Source of the DNA: CP2-2F sp034432555
Lineage (GTDB): Bacteria; Chloroflexota; Anaerolineae; Aggregatilineales; UBA2796
NCBI GenBank assembly: GCA_034432555.1
Contig: DAOUBW010000027.1
Location: 1 to 64,000, forward strand
DNA: 64,000 nucleotides
Reading direction: 5' to 3'
The first letter of the stretch is position 1. Each line of letters begins with the position of its first letter. The notes under the pieces were generated by a model. The model saw only the letters and a program-made list of their open reading frames with translations, did no database searches and was not told the DNA's origin. Position numbers and translations under genes: made by a program. Of the stretch, positions 41,852 to 49,817 are shown piece after piece.

Positions 41852-42874
41852 CTACTGTGCTGCCTTTCGCTGCGTGCTGGGGCGCACCTTGACGGCGTTC
41901 AAGCGTGCCTCAAGGTAGTTAGCCAGCGCGCCAAAAATCCCGCGCAGCTCCGTGCCTAAATACTCAAAGGGAATGTGCGTTTGCAGGTCGGGCTGTTCTT
42001 CCAGCGCACGCCCACCACACACACACCAGATCGGCTTGCCATGACCATCCAAGGGCAGGCTGAACGCGGTAAGTTTGCGTGCATTAGCGGGTTGATCAGT
42101 GTAGTAGAGGATGACAGAGGCGTTCATGCCGTTCAGGGCAGGCTGCACCATGTTCGGCTCTAGCTCACTGCCCAGATGCACCACTGACCAGCCCGCACGC
42201 CGCAGCAGCAGCCCGATGATCAGCAGATCGAGTTCGTTCGGCTCAGAGGGGAAGCCGATGGTGACGACAGGACTCTGTGCGCGTAAGGCGCTTGGCGTGG
42301 TTTGGATCATGTGCAGCAGGCGTTGGCGGGCATAGTTCACAGTGAAGCGCTCGACTGTGATCGGCACTTCGCCGCGTGCGCGCTGCGCCAAGATGATATG
42401 CATCGCGCCGCGCAAGATATTGATCAGCGTCGTCTCTAGCGTGTAGAGCGCCATTGCCTCATTAAAAAGCTGATCGGCGTAGCGCTCATCAAGGTTCGTC
42501 ATAGCGTTGGCAAGGTCGCGGCTGAGCGCTTCGGGCGAGCGCGGTCCCGTGGGCATAGCAGGCGCATGGGCGGCTGGCACGCGCACGGTTGGATCAATGC
42601 CGTTCACCAACATGTGGGTGAGCTGATTAACCGCCTGCCCGATATTCACGCCGTTCTCTGTCTGTTGGATCAACCAAAAGAGGATGGCAACGTCACGCTC
42701 CGAATAGAGCCGATAGCCGTTCAGTGTCCGATTGGGTGTGGGCAAGCCGTAGCGCCTTTCCCAAGCGCGTAAGGTTGCCGCCGTAATTCCCGTCCGCATA
42801 CAGACAGCCTTCACATTATAAACTGGTTCATCCGCAAAAGATGACAACAACAAGGTTGGGTTAACCGCATCCAT
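41852..42874 (-). CDS. CarH/LitR-like MerR regulator lacking B12-ligating histidines
   Basis: A 340-residue regulator. The N-terminal MerR domain (about 18-75, 'YNVKAVCMRTGITAATLRAWERRYGLP') binds DNA; then follows a helical bundle and a C-terminal Rossmann-like domain of the cobalamin-binding type ('ELDLLIIGLLLRRAGWSVVHLGSELEP'). In CarH, a His of the EH pair in the bundle and the His of the ExxHxxG motif hold the B12. Here these read ER (175-176) and PN (212-213), so B12 binding by the known means is unlikely. It may respond to another cue. Co-transcribed with the SRPBCC gene. Divergent to the methyltransferase at 43076. Confidence 0.85.
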   Translation of the reverse strand: MDAVNPTLLLSSFADEPVYNVKAVCMRTGITAATLRAWERRYGLPTPNRTLNGYRLYSERDVAILFWLIQQTENGVNIGQAVNQLTHMLVNGIDPTVRVPAAHAPAMPTGPRSPEALSRDLANAMTNLDERYADQLFNEAMALYTLETTLINILRGAMHIILAQRARGEVPITVERFTVNYARQRLLHMIQTTPSALRAQSPVVTIGFPSEPNELDLLIIGLLLRRAGWSVVHLGSELEPNMVQPALNGMNASVILYYTDQPANARKLTAFSLPLDGHGKPIWCVCGGRALEEQPDLQTHIPFEYLGTELRGIFGALANYLEARLNAVKVRPSTQRKAAQ

Positions 42875-42945
42875 AAGCGTGTATCACTTTCGCGCCATCA
42901 GCGCGTGATCTAACAATACGTCCATAATTCTCTGATCATTCTAAC

Positions 42946-42971
42946 AAACTTTACAAGGTTTGGCAAAGTTT
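42946..42971. promoter_or_regulatory. Inverted repeat in the CarH-like/methyltransferase intergenic region
   Basis: AAACTTT (42946-42952) and AAAGTTT (42965-42971) form an inverted repeat with a 12-base centre holding TTTACAAGG, and a further AACTTTG lies at 42979-42985. It lies between divergent genes, 72 bases before the MerR-type start, and could be its own operator. Confidence 0.4.
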
Positions 42972-43075
42972 ACGTCCCAACTTTGTCTAGCGTTGCAAGG
43001 CGGCTGTTGTTCAAGCGCGCAGGCTGCGCTACTATCAAAAGGGCAAATCATTCGCATCCGCTGGATAAACTGCCT

Positions 43076-43780
43076 ATGGCACTCTCGCTGAATAAGCAGA
43101 ACCAATACCGCGCTCAGTACCGCGCCCGCCGCCCAAGCTGGCAGCCGTCTACTGAGGCATACGAAGGGCTGATCCGTGCCGCACTGCGCCCTGAAAGCGC
43201 TGTGCTGGATGTTGGCTGTGGGCGAGGCGGCGTTCTGGAACAGCTAGGGGAGGCGGTCGCTTTTCCCTATGGCGTTGATCCCGATCTGGCATCGCTGCGC
43301 GAACACCGCCTGCCAAGCCTGCCGCGTGCCGCTGCTTTGGCAGAGGCGCTGCCGTTTCGCCCTGCCAGCTTTGACTTGATCCTGTGCAGTTGGGTCTTTG
43401 AACACCTTGCCACGCCGCAGCGTACCCTTGCCGAATTTGCGCGCACACTGCGCCCTGATGGGCGGATTATCTTCCTGACGCCGAACGCCAACAGCCTTGT
43501 GGCGCACCTCAACCGCTGGCTGCGCCCACTGCAACGCTACCTTGTGCCGCGCCTGTATGGGCGTGCCGAGGCGGATACCTTCCCCGTCTACTACCGTGCC
43601 AACACACCCAAACGGCTGCTAGGTTTGGCGGAACAGGTGGGCATTCGGCTGGAACAGTTACAGCGCATCCCCGATCCAAGCTACCTTGCCTTCACACCGC
43701 TGCTCTTTCGGCTAAGCTGCGCCCTCGCCGAGATCACGCCGCCGGTGCATCTGCTTGGCGTGCTGCATAAAGCGCCCTGA
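43076..43780 (+). CDS. Class I SAM-dependent methyltransferase
   Basis: The 234-residue enzyme has motif I 'VLDVGCGRGG', an acidic residue after beta-2 ('YGVDPD'), 'LPFRPASFDLILCSWVFEHL' and 'DGRIIFLTPN'. It resembles ubiquinone/menaquinone-type or lipid-tail methyltransferases; the substrate is unknown. ATG at 43076 starts the methyltransferase fold; the frame extends upstream without motifs. It is divergent from the CarH-like regulator, which may control it. Confidence 0.85.
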   Translation: MALSLNKQNQYRAQYRARRPSWQPSTEAYEGLIRAALRPESAVLDVGCGRGGVLEQLGEAVAFPYGVDPDLASLREHRLPSLPRAAALAEALPFRPASFDLILCSWVFEHLATPQRTLAEFARTLRPDGRIIFLTPNANSLVAHLNRWLRPLQRYLVPRLYGRAEADTFPVYYRANTPKRLLGLAEQVGIRLEQLQRIPDPSYLAFTPLLFRLSCALAEITPPVHLLGVLHKAP

Positions 43781-43831
43781 GGCACACAGGAAGGGAAGTG
43801 GCGCCAATAGGCACACTACAGGCAAGAAAAA

Positions 43832-43862
43832 CTGTTCAGCGCGTCACGCGAAACCCGAACAG
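43832..43862 (-). other. Nested hairpin with U-run on the minus strand, no gene assigned
   Basis: CTGTTC (43832-43837) pairs with GAACAG (43857-43862), and CGCG (40-43) with CGCG (47-50) inside it. On the minus strand TTTTTCTTG follows at the low-coordinate side. No minus-strand gene ends here, so it might end a small transcript from the hup promoter region. A second hairpin (TTAGGC/GCCTAA) lies at 43902-43920. Confidence 0.3.
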
Positions 43863-43947
43863 CGCCCAGTAAATAACGTATAAATAGATCACCCTACCGA
43901 TTTAGGCAGTTTTAGCCTAACTTGCCCTAGCAAAGCCCTAGAAAGCG

Positions 43948-43955
43948 TGTATAAT
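43948..43955 (+). promoter_or_regulatory. Promoter -10 of the HU gene
   Basis: TGTATAAT, with TATAAT at 43950-43955, lies about 35 bases before the ATG. Upstream -35 candidates are weak. Confidence 0.5.
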
Positions 43956-43989
43956 TCGCGGCAGTCTGTCCTGACTGAAGGAGATTTCG

Positions 43990-44274
43990 ATGCAAAAAAC
44001 GGATTTAATCAAGCGGGTCGCTGAATCTGCGGGTCTGACGCAAGCGGATGCTGCCAAGGCAGTAAACGCCCTGATTGATATTGTGACCGAGACGCTCAAG
44101 AGCGGGGAGAAAGTCACGATCACAGGCTTCGGTACATTTGAAGTGCGTGAGTCGGCTGCGCGCACCGGCACCAATCCGCGCACGAAGGAAAAGATCACCA
44201 TTGCGGCGCGTAAGCGTCCAACCTTCAGCCCCGGCTCGCAACTGCGCGAGGCTGTTAGCGGCAAGAAGGCGTGA
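43990..44274 (+). CDS. hup: HU family DNA-binding protein
   Basis: A 94-residue nucleoid protein that binds and bends DNA. It has the family motifs 'LIKRVAESAGLT', 'GFGTFEVRESAARTGTNPRTKE' with the arm Pro and 'KRPTFSPGSQLREAV'. AAGGAGA lies 8 bases before the ATG and a terminator follows. Length and Arg/Lys pattern are normal for HU. A single copy is present in the window. Confidence 0.97.
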   Translation: MQKTDLIKRVAESAGLTQADAAKAVNALIDIVTETLKSGEKVTITGFGTFEVRESAARTGTNPRTKEKITIAARKRPTFSPGSQLREAVSGKKA

Positions 44275-44303
44275 TCGGCTAATCTCCGCGTAGTGCAGCA
44301 CGA

Positions 44304-44332
44304 GGGCGGATCGGGTGATCCGCCCTTCTTTA
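44304..44332 (+). terminator. Terminator of the HU gene
   Basis: GGGCGGATC (44304-44312) pairs with GATCCGCCC (44317-44325) around GGGT, followed by TTCTTTA. Confidence 0.9.
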
Positions 44333-44371
44333 TGCCTAGTCAAAACACTTTTGTAAAGAGGATTATATATA

Positions 44372-45223
44372 ATGGCGATCCAACTGATTGTGCATGGTGG
44401 AGCTGGGCTGGTGGCGGGTGAACATCACGCAGCGGTGCTGGCAACCTGCCGTGCTGCCGTTGCCAGCGGCTTGGCACATCTGCGTGAGGGCGGCACTGCC
44501 CTGAATGCGGTGGAGATGGCGACCCGCGTTTTAGAAGATGATCCCTTGTTCAATGCCGGCTACGGCTCGGTGCTGAACCGCGATGGCAAAGTGGAGATGG
44601 ACGCGCTGATTATGGATGGGCGCACCTTTCAGATCGGGGCGGTGGCGGCTGTTTCGCGCCTGAAAAATCCGATCAGCCTTGCACGCCGTGTGATGGAAGC
44701 AACGCCACACCATTTATTGGCAGCCCGCGGCGCAGAGCAGTTCGCCGCCGAGCAGGGCTTTGCGCTTGTGCCGCCAGAGCAGATGATCGCGCCGCACCAC
44801 CTCGCTACTAAATCGGATGGGGATACGGTGGGCGCGGTAGCGCTGGACTCGGCAGGCAATGTGGCAGTTGCCGTCTCGACGGGCGGCGTGCGCGGTAAGT
44901 TGGCAGGGCGCGTAGGCGATTCGCCGATTCCGGGCGCGGGTGGCTGGGCAGATAACGCGCTGGGCGCCGCCTGTGCCACTGGTCTTGGCGAGGGCATTAT
45001 ACGTGCGCTGCTCACCTTCCGCGCTGTGAGCCTGCTGGAAACCCACGGCGCACAAGCCGCCGCTGAGTCAGCCGTTATGCTCTTTGGGCAGAAATTCGGC
45101 GGTGATGGCGGCTTGATCGTGGTTGACCGTGAAGGCAAGGTCGGCATCGCCCATAATTCGCCGTTTATGCCTGTGGCATGGCTGGCAGGCGATGAGATCG
45201 CTGCGCAAGTTAAGCAAGCATGA
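44372..45223 (+). CDS. iaaA: Isoaspartyl peptidase/plant-type L-asparaginase
   Basis: An N-terminal-nucleophile hydrolase of 283 residues that cuts itself before Thr152 in 'SDGDTVGAVALD' to make two chains, then hydrolyses isoaspartyl peptides or asparagine. Other signatures are 'VHGGAG', 'DPLFNAGYGSVL', 'STGGVRGKLAGRVGDSPI' and 'GAGGWADN'. The length before the Thr is normal. The ATG has GAGGA upstream, and TATATAAT sits directly before the start; the promoter is unclear. It follows HU after its terminator and precedes an MFS gene by 68 bases. Confidence 0.93.
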   Translation: MAIQLIVHGGAGLVAGEHHAAVLATCRAAVASGLAHLREGGTALNAVEMATRVLEDDPLFNAGYGSVLNRDGKVEMDALIMDGRTFQIGAVAAVSRLKNPISLARRVMEATPHHLLAARGAEQFAAEQGFALVPPEQMIAPHHLATKSDGDTVGAVALDSAGNVAVAVSTGGVRGKLAGRVGDSPIPGAGGWADNALGAACATGLGEGIIRALLTFRAVSLLETHGAQAAAESAVMLFGQKFGGDGGLIVVDREGKVGIAHNSPFMPVAWLAGDEIAAQVKQA

Positions 45224-45291
45224 GCCTAGCGCGCTGATTTGTGTTAGCATAAGGTGCGGCAAGACCTTTCAAAAAGTGAAAAGACAACAGC

Positions 45292-46581
45292 ATGGCTTTC
45301 TTCTTACGGATGTTAGCGGGCAGCCGCATCGCTGATCCAACCCTAGACGCCACCACAAGACGCAATATTCACTATCTCTACCTAGAGATTGCCTTTGCGG
45401 GCGTGCTGGGCGCTATTGTAACTTTCCACGCCGCGTTCATTGTGCGCTTGGGTGGCACCAAGGAACTGGTGGCGCTGCTCAGCGCGATTCCGGCGTTGGT
45501 CTCGGCAGTCTTTAGCATTCCCTCAGCGCGCTTGTTGGCGCGGCTGCAAAACCGTAAACGCTGGATATTTGGCAGCCTGCTTTTTATTCGGATGGGTACG
45601 GGCTTCATCGCACTTTTGCCGCTGATCTTCCCGAATGATGCGGCAGCGTGGCTGGTGGCAATTGTGATCTTCCTAAGCCTGCCTAGCATCTTTTTCACTA
45701 ACGGCTTTCAGGCGCTGCTGGCTGATGTGATTCCCGAACGGCAGCGTGCCGTTGTCTTTTCCACACGCCAGATCATTTGGGCAATGGGCATTGTGATCAC
45801 CTCTGCCTTGGCGGGCATCTGGCTGGATAACGCGCCGTTTCCGATCAACTATCAGTTGATGTATGCCTTCGGCTTCATCGTCTCGCTAGGCAGCCAGCAC
45901 TACCTGAACCGCATCATCGTCCCTGAATCGCACGCGCTGCCAACTACCGTTCACAAAACGGTGAAGGCGGCGGATATTCCAAAGGCGCAGTTGAATGCCG
46001 ATATTGGGCGAATGCTCTTTAACATGCTGATCTATCAGGCAGGCTTGACGCTGCCCAGCGCGCTGTTCACCGTCTATTACATTGAAGAACTGGGCGCGCT
46101 CGATTCGTGGCTTGGCTTCAATTCGGCAATCGGCTTTGCGGGCATGGTGGTTGGCAATCTGATTTGGGTGCGGCTGCTGCGGCGGCGCACTTACTCTTGG
46201 GCAATGCGGACGGCGAGCCTGTTCACGTGGTTGTTCCCGGTCGGGATCGCGCTCTTTCCCGATCTCACGGCGATCTTGCTGATCAACCTGCTCGTGAACA
46301 TGATCCATCCGGGCATGGAGCTAGGCAGCCTGAATGTGATGTTCAAGCTAGGGGCTGGCGAACACCGCGCCATCTATATGAGTTGGTATAACACCGTCTT
46401 GAACATCAGCTTTTTTGCTGCGCCATTGGCGGGCGTGTGGTTGGCGTCGCAGTTCAGCATCCCAGTGGCAATGCTGATTGCGGGTGCCTTGCGCTTCGTC
46501 GGCGGCGTGCTTTTTAACGTGAACCGCGTCCGTGAGCCTAGCCGAGAGGCAGGCGCAGTGGTGCGCGGCGAAAGTGCCTAA
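45292..46581 (+). CDS. MFS transporter
   Basis: A 429-residue polytopic protein with about 12 hydrophobic helices in the usual two-halves layout. The first cytoplasmic loop has a degenerate MFS motif ('SARLLARLQNRKRWIFGS'). The substrate cannot be told. It starts 68 bases after iaaA on the same strand. It ends 25 bases short of the convergent glycogen synthase gene without a clear terminator. Confidence 0.85.
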   Translation: MAFFLRMLAGSRIADPTLDATTRRNIHYLYLEIAFAGVLGAIVTFHAAFIVRLGGTKELVALLSAIPALVSAVFSIPSARLLARLQNRKRWIFGSLLFIRMGTGFIALLPLIFPNDAAAWLVAIVIFLSLPSIFFTNGFQALLADVIPERQRAVVFSTRQIIWAMGIVITSALAGIWLDNAPFPINYQLMYAFGFIVSLGSQHYLNRIIVPESHALPTTVHKTVKAADIPKAQLNADIGRMLFNMLIYQAGLTLPSALFTVYYIEELGALDSWLGFNSAIGFAGMVVGNLIWVRLLRRRTYSWAMRTASLFTWLFPVGIALFPDLTAILLINLLVNMIHPGMELGSLNVMFKLGAGEHRAIYMSWYNTVLNISFFAAPLAGVWLASQFSIPVAMLIAGALRFVGGVLFNVNRVREPSREAGAVVRGESA

Positions 46582-46606
46582 GGCGGGGCGGCTCTGACCA
46601 TGCACC

Positions 46607-48067
46607 TTAGCGGTGGCGCTTGAGGGCGCGCTCATAGATGCGCACGTATTCGGCGGCGCTCTTCTCCCAGCTGAAATCGGTTTGCATGGCGCGCTGTTGC
46701 ATTCGGCTGAATGCCTTAGGCTGGCTGCGGTAGGTTTCAAGCGCCCAGCGCAGCGTGCCAAGCACGGCGTCGGCTGTCTCCCACAGAAAGACGAAGCCCG
46801 TGCCAACGTTCGCAGCGGCGCCGTCATAGTTCTGGACGGTATCAGCCAGCCCGCCTGTCTCGCGCACCACAGGCAGCGATCCGTAGCGCATGGCGAGCAT
46901 TTGGCTGGTACCGCATGGCTCATAGCGGCTTGGCATCAGGAATAGATCGCTGGCGCCATAAATGCGCTGCGCCAAGATTGCATCATAGCCAATGACGGCA
47001 CGCGCACGGCTGCCAAAGGTATACTCCAACACGCGCAGTGCGTCTTCAAGGGCGCCTTCGCCGCTGCCCAACACCACCAGTTGCACGTCTTCATCTGCCA
47101 GCAAGCGGTAGAGCGCCGGCAGCGCCAGATCAAAGCCCTTTTGGGCAGTTAGGCGCGTCACAGCACCGATCAGTGGCACCTCGGCACGCTGCGGCAAGCC
47201 AAGCTGTGCTTGCAGGGCAGTTTTGTTCAGGGTGCGCGGCGCAAGGTTGCTCAGGCTGAAGTGATGCAGCAGGGCAGGATCGGTGGCAGGATCGTTGCGC
47301 TCCATATCCAAGCCGTTCAGGATGCCCATCACGTCGCCGCCGTGAGCGCGCCAGCGCACCAGATTTTCCAGCCCCTCACCGAAGCGCGGATATTGGATTT
47401 CTTCGGCGTAGCGCGGGCTGACAGCAGTAATCATATCGCTATAGGCAACCCCGATTGCCATTAGGTTATCGCCCTTGCCCTGAAAGAGCAGGTCGGGTTG
47501 TGTGCGGGCAGGAATGCCCGCATCAAAGAGTGCGCCCCCCGCCCAATCGCCCTGATAGCCCATATTGTGAACGGTGAGGATGGTGCCAACGGGCTGCCAG
47601 AATGGATCAGAGCGGCTGTGCGCGACGAGAAAAGCGCCGAGCGCCGTGTGCCAATCGTGAACGTGCAGCGCGTCCAACTTCCAGCCCTCACGCTGCGCCA
47701 ACTGCCACGCCAGCGCTAGGGTGAACTCGCTAAAGGCGATAAAGCGCTGCCGATCCCATTCGTTATCGGTATAGAGCTGCCAGCCCTGCCCAAAGAATGG
47801 GTAGCTTTCGATGAAGTAGATCGGCACACCGTCATATTCGGTATGGTGGATGTAGACATCCGCCGTGCCGCGCCGCCTGCCGAACTGAAAGTGGAAGGCG
47901 TAGGCGATGTTGTAGCGCCCACGCTCAATGAAGCCGTGCAGGGGCATCACAACACGGGCATCCACGCCCAGCCGCCGCAGTGCTTTGGGCAAACTGCCAA
48001 CCACGTCAGCCAGCCCGCCAGCTTTGGCAAACGGCGCAACCTCTGCCGCTGCAAATAAGACGTTCAT
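46607..48067 (-). CDS. glgA: Glycogen synthase
   Basis: The 486-residue family 5 glycosyltransferase elongates alpha-1,4-glucan from ADP-glucose. N-terminal 'FAAAEVAPFAKAGGLADVVGSLP' contains the KAGG donor loop; 'LHVHDWHT' and 'PSRYEPCGTSQMLAMRYGSLPVVRETGG' are diagnostic. Length is normal. Its start is 12 bases after the end of the Asp-rich gene, so both are probably on one transcript with the HEAT genes. No branching enzyme or ADP-glucose pyrophosphorylase is in the window. Confidence 0.96.
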   Translation of the reverse strand: MNVLFAAAEVAPFAKAGGLADVVGSLPKALRRLGVDARVVMPLHGFIERGRYNIAYAFHFQFGRRRGTADVYIHHTEYDGVPIYFIESYPFFGQGWQLYTDNEWDRQRFIAFSEFTLALAWQLAQREGWKLDALHVHDWHTALGAFLVAHSRSDPFWQPVGTILTVHNMGYQGDWAGGALFDAGIPARTQPDLLFQGKGDNLMAIGVAYSDMITAVSPRYAEEIQYPRFGEGLENLVRWRAHGGDVMGILNGLDMERNDPATDPALLHHFSLSNLAPRTLNKTALQAQLGLPQRAEVPLIGAVTRLTAQKGFDLALPALYRLLADEDVQLVVLGSGEGALEDALRVLEYTFGSRARAVIGYDAILAQRIYGASDLFLMPSRYEPCGTSQMLAMRYGSLPVVRETGGLADTVQNYDGAAANVGTGFVFLWETADAVLGTLRWALETYRSQPKAFSRMQQRAMQTDFSWEKSAAEYVRIYERALKRHR

Positions 48068-48079
48068 TCGCGTAAGCCG

Positions 48080-48484
48080 TTAGGCAGCACGCCGCCACGG
48101 CGCGCCGCTGCCTAGCCGATCTTCAAAATCGTCGTCGTCGTCCAAGTCTTCTTCCTCGAAATCGAGATCATCATCCTCGAAATCGTCATCGTCAAAATCA
48201 TCATCTTCATCGTCGAAATCGAGATCGTCGTCGTCGTCGAAATCGAGATCGTCGTCGTCATCGCCCAGATCATCGTCATCTTCCTCGTAGCGGCGTTTTA
48301 CCGCTTTGGGCAGTAGATGGATGAGCGATTGAAGGGATGGGCGTGCGGGTACCGCCGTTAGGCAACTTGGCTGCACAGCCACAACGCCTGATAAGGCATC
48401 CGCTATGGGTTGCCGCAGCGAGTAAGCATCGGGCGCTGCTGCGTGGGTTAGTGCTGATAGAGGGGAGAGTGCCGTTGCGCTCAC
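48080..48484 (-). CDS. Asp-rich low-complexity protein
   Basis: A 134-residue protein with an ordinary first half (Ala/Leu/Pro, ending 'LLPKAVKRRYEE') and a second half that is almost entirely Asp, Glu, Leu and Phe: repeats of DDDDLDF (about 75-120), closing 'EDRLGSGAPWRRAA'. It may act as a flexible, strongly acidic tail, as in RNA polymerase delta, or bind cations; neither is shown. The start is GTG 48484 because AAGGAG lies 6-7 bases upstream; an in-frame ATG at 48523 lacks one. It precedes glgA by 12 bases. Confidence 0.7.
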   Translation of the reverse strand: MSATALSPLSALTHAAAPDAYSLRQPIADALSGVVAVQPSCLTAVPARPSLQSLIHLLPKAVKRRYEEDDDDLGDDDDDLDFDDDDDLDFDDEDDDFDDDDFEDDDLDFEEEDLDDDDDFEDRLGSGAPWRRAA

Positions 48485-48570
48485 AGATGACTCCTTAGCA
48501 TGGTAGAGCAAGATCGCGGGCATTGTAACGCTACTTTTCGCGGCAAGTCAACAAGGAATCGCCCAAAAAG

Positions 48571-48804
48571 TCATTCGGATTTTTGACTGGACTCGGTTGC
48601 TTTGGTTTTATCATAAATTTCGCGCCCGGCGCGTTGGGCAGCTTTTCGCACATCAGGATCGGGATCGTTGCGAAAAACCTGCTCAAGGGCGCTTAGCGCG
48701 GTGGGATCACCAAGCAGGCGCAGTTCATTGATCGCCTTCATGCGGACGGATGGGTCTTTATCGCTTAAACGCTGGATGTGATATTCTACAAGTCGGCTTA
48801 CCAT
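48571..48804 (-). CDS. HEAT-repeat miniprotein 1
   Basis: A 77-residue protein of two HEAT-like helical pairs: 'VEYHIQRLSDKDPSVRMKAINELRLLGDPTALSALEQVFRNDPDPDVRKAAQRAGREIYDK', with DPxVR in each. A single-domain HEAT protein this small would be a protein-binding module. It is the third of three similar genes on the same strand and precedes the Asp-rich gene by 86 bases. Its partner is unknown. Confidence 0.75.
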   Translation of the reverse strand: MVSRLVEYHIQRLSDKDPSVRMKAINELRLLGDPTALSALEQVFRNDPDPDVRKAAQRAGREIYDKTKATESSQKSE

Positions 48805-48852
48805 GAACTCTGCTGTCGGTCCCTTTCCTTCACGGTGCGAAATAAAACACGC

Positions 48853-49152
48853 TCAGCGCCCTTGCCGTTTCGCTTGGGCGCGCTGCAAAATTTCGGCGGC
48901 AGCGCGGCGGTCAGCCTCAGTGCTGGTTACCGACTCAGTGGCGATGCGCCGTTGGGCAGCTTGATAGATGGCTTTGCCGGCAGCCTGTGCCAGTTTGCGC
49001 GTCTCCAGATCAGGGTCAAGCGCAAACAGGGCTGCCAGCGCGCCAAGCGCACGCGGATCGCCGAGCAGCTCAAGCTGGCGGATTGCCTCACGGCGCACCG
49101 CAATATCCGAATCGCGCAAGCGCTGCGTCCACAAGTCAAGCAGATCGGGCAT
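48853..49152 (-). CDS. HEAT-repeat miniprotein 2
   Basis: A 99-residue paralogue of its neighbours: 'WTQRLRDSDIAVRREAIRQLELLGDPRALGALAALFALDPDLETRKLAQAAGKAIYQ', then a Ser/Thr and Lys/Arg-rich tail. ATG at 49152 follows GAGGTG by 4-6 bases; GTG at 49158 is the alternative. 48 bases separate it from the previous gene. Confidence 0.75.
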   Translation of the reverse strand: MPDLLDLWTQRLRDSDIAVRREAIRQLELLGDPRALGALAALFALDPDLETRKLAQAAGKAIYQAAQRRIATESVTSTEADRRAAAEILQRAQAKRQGR

Positions 49153-49175
49153 TGCCACCTCTTTCAGCTAGCAGA

Positions 49176-49616
49176 TCAGCTAAAAAACTCATCCGAAAGT
49201 CCTTCGTCCAACAGACGCATCAGGTCAAGTGCCGCGTTAGTGGGCTGTGGTGGTGGTGTAGGCAGCGGTGCGCTGCGGTTTTGCTCACGTAGGCGGTGCT
49301 GCTGCAAGTTAAACTGCATCTCGTCATAGGTGCGGTGATCTTTCTCGATCAGGCTGGCGATAAGCGCCTCTTGGCTGGGCGTCAGCGGTTCTTCTGGGGC
49401 GGAAGGCTGGGCGGTCTGGCTGCGCTGCGCGGCATGGATCAACTGCCCCGCCCACTGCGCCACTTGGCGCACGCCCGCCTCAGGGTCGTTTTTATAAACG
49501 TGAGCAATGGCAGGCAGCGCTTGGGCTTCCTCCACCATCGCCAGAATCCGCAAGGTCTCCACCCGCACCCATTGATCAGGATGTTTGAGCCGTTCCAGTA
49601 AATCCGCTAACAGCAT
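49176..49616 (-). CDS. HEAT-repeat miniprotein 3
   Basis: A 146-residue protein with one HEAT-type region at the start ('LLERLKHPDQWVRVETLRILAMVEEAQALPAIAHVYKNDPEAGVRQVAQWAGQLIHA') and a C-terminal part of Ser, Pro and charged residues ('SPEEPLTPSQEALIASLIEKDHRTYDEMQFNLQQHR') that includes a helix. The ATG at 49616 has AGGTG close upstream; a GTG at 49622 is possible. It opens the group of three HEAT genes, and is divergent from the glycosidase-like gene. Confidence 0.75.
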   Translation of the reverse strand: MLLADLLERLKHPDQWVRVETLRILAMVEEAQALPAIAHVYKNDPEAGVRQVAQWAGQLIHAAQRSQTAQPSAPEEPLTPSQEALIASLIEKDHRTYDEMQFNLQQHRLREQNRSAPLPTPPPQPTNAALDLMRLLDEGLSDEFFS

Positions 49617-49714
49617 AAGCACACCTTTCCCTTAGTGTATGCTGAATCTATAACCTGATGCAAGCCTTTTTGGTTGGAACTGACGCCTAGCCAACGCTTT
49701 CTCTACGTTTTGGA

Positions 49715-49739
49715 GTCTGACTCGACAGACGCCTTTTTT
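49715..49739 (+). other. Orphan terminator-like hairpin
   Basis: GTCTG (49715-49719) pairs with CAGAC (49726-49730) and is followed by GCCTTTTTT. It points right, but no plus-strand gene lies to its left before the HEAT gene start at 49616. It could end a short RNA, or attenuate the glycosidase-like gene at 49818. Confidence 0.3.
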
Positions 49740-49817
49740 GCAGGTATGCTATAGCGTTGCTGCGAGACGTAATTCTAGCGCAACCCTAATAACGATTCCA
49801 TGTGGAGTATAACGAGG

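Noticed and set aside
48120..48290. Simple GAT/GTC triplet repeat expansion with no coding role
   Set aside because: The repeat is in frame in a gene with a good ribosome site and mixes Asp, Glu, Leu and Phe codons in a regular pattern.
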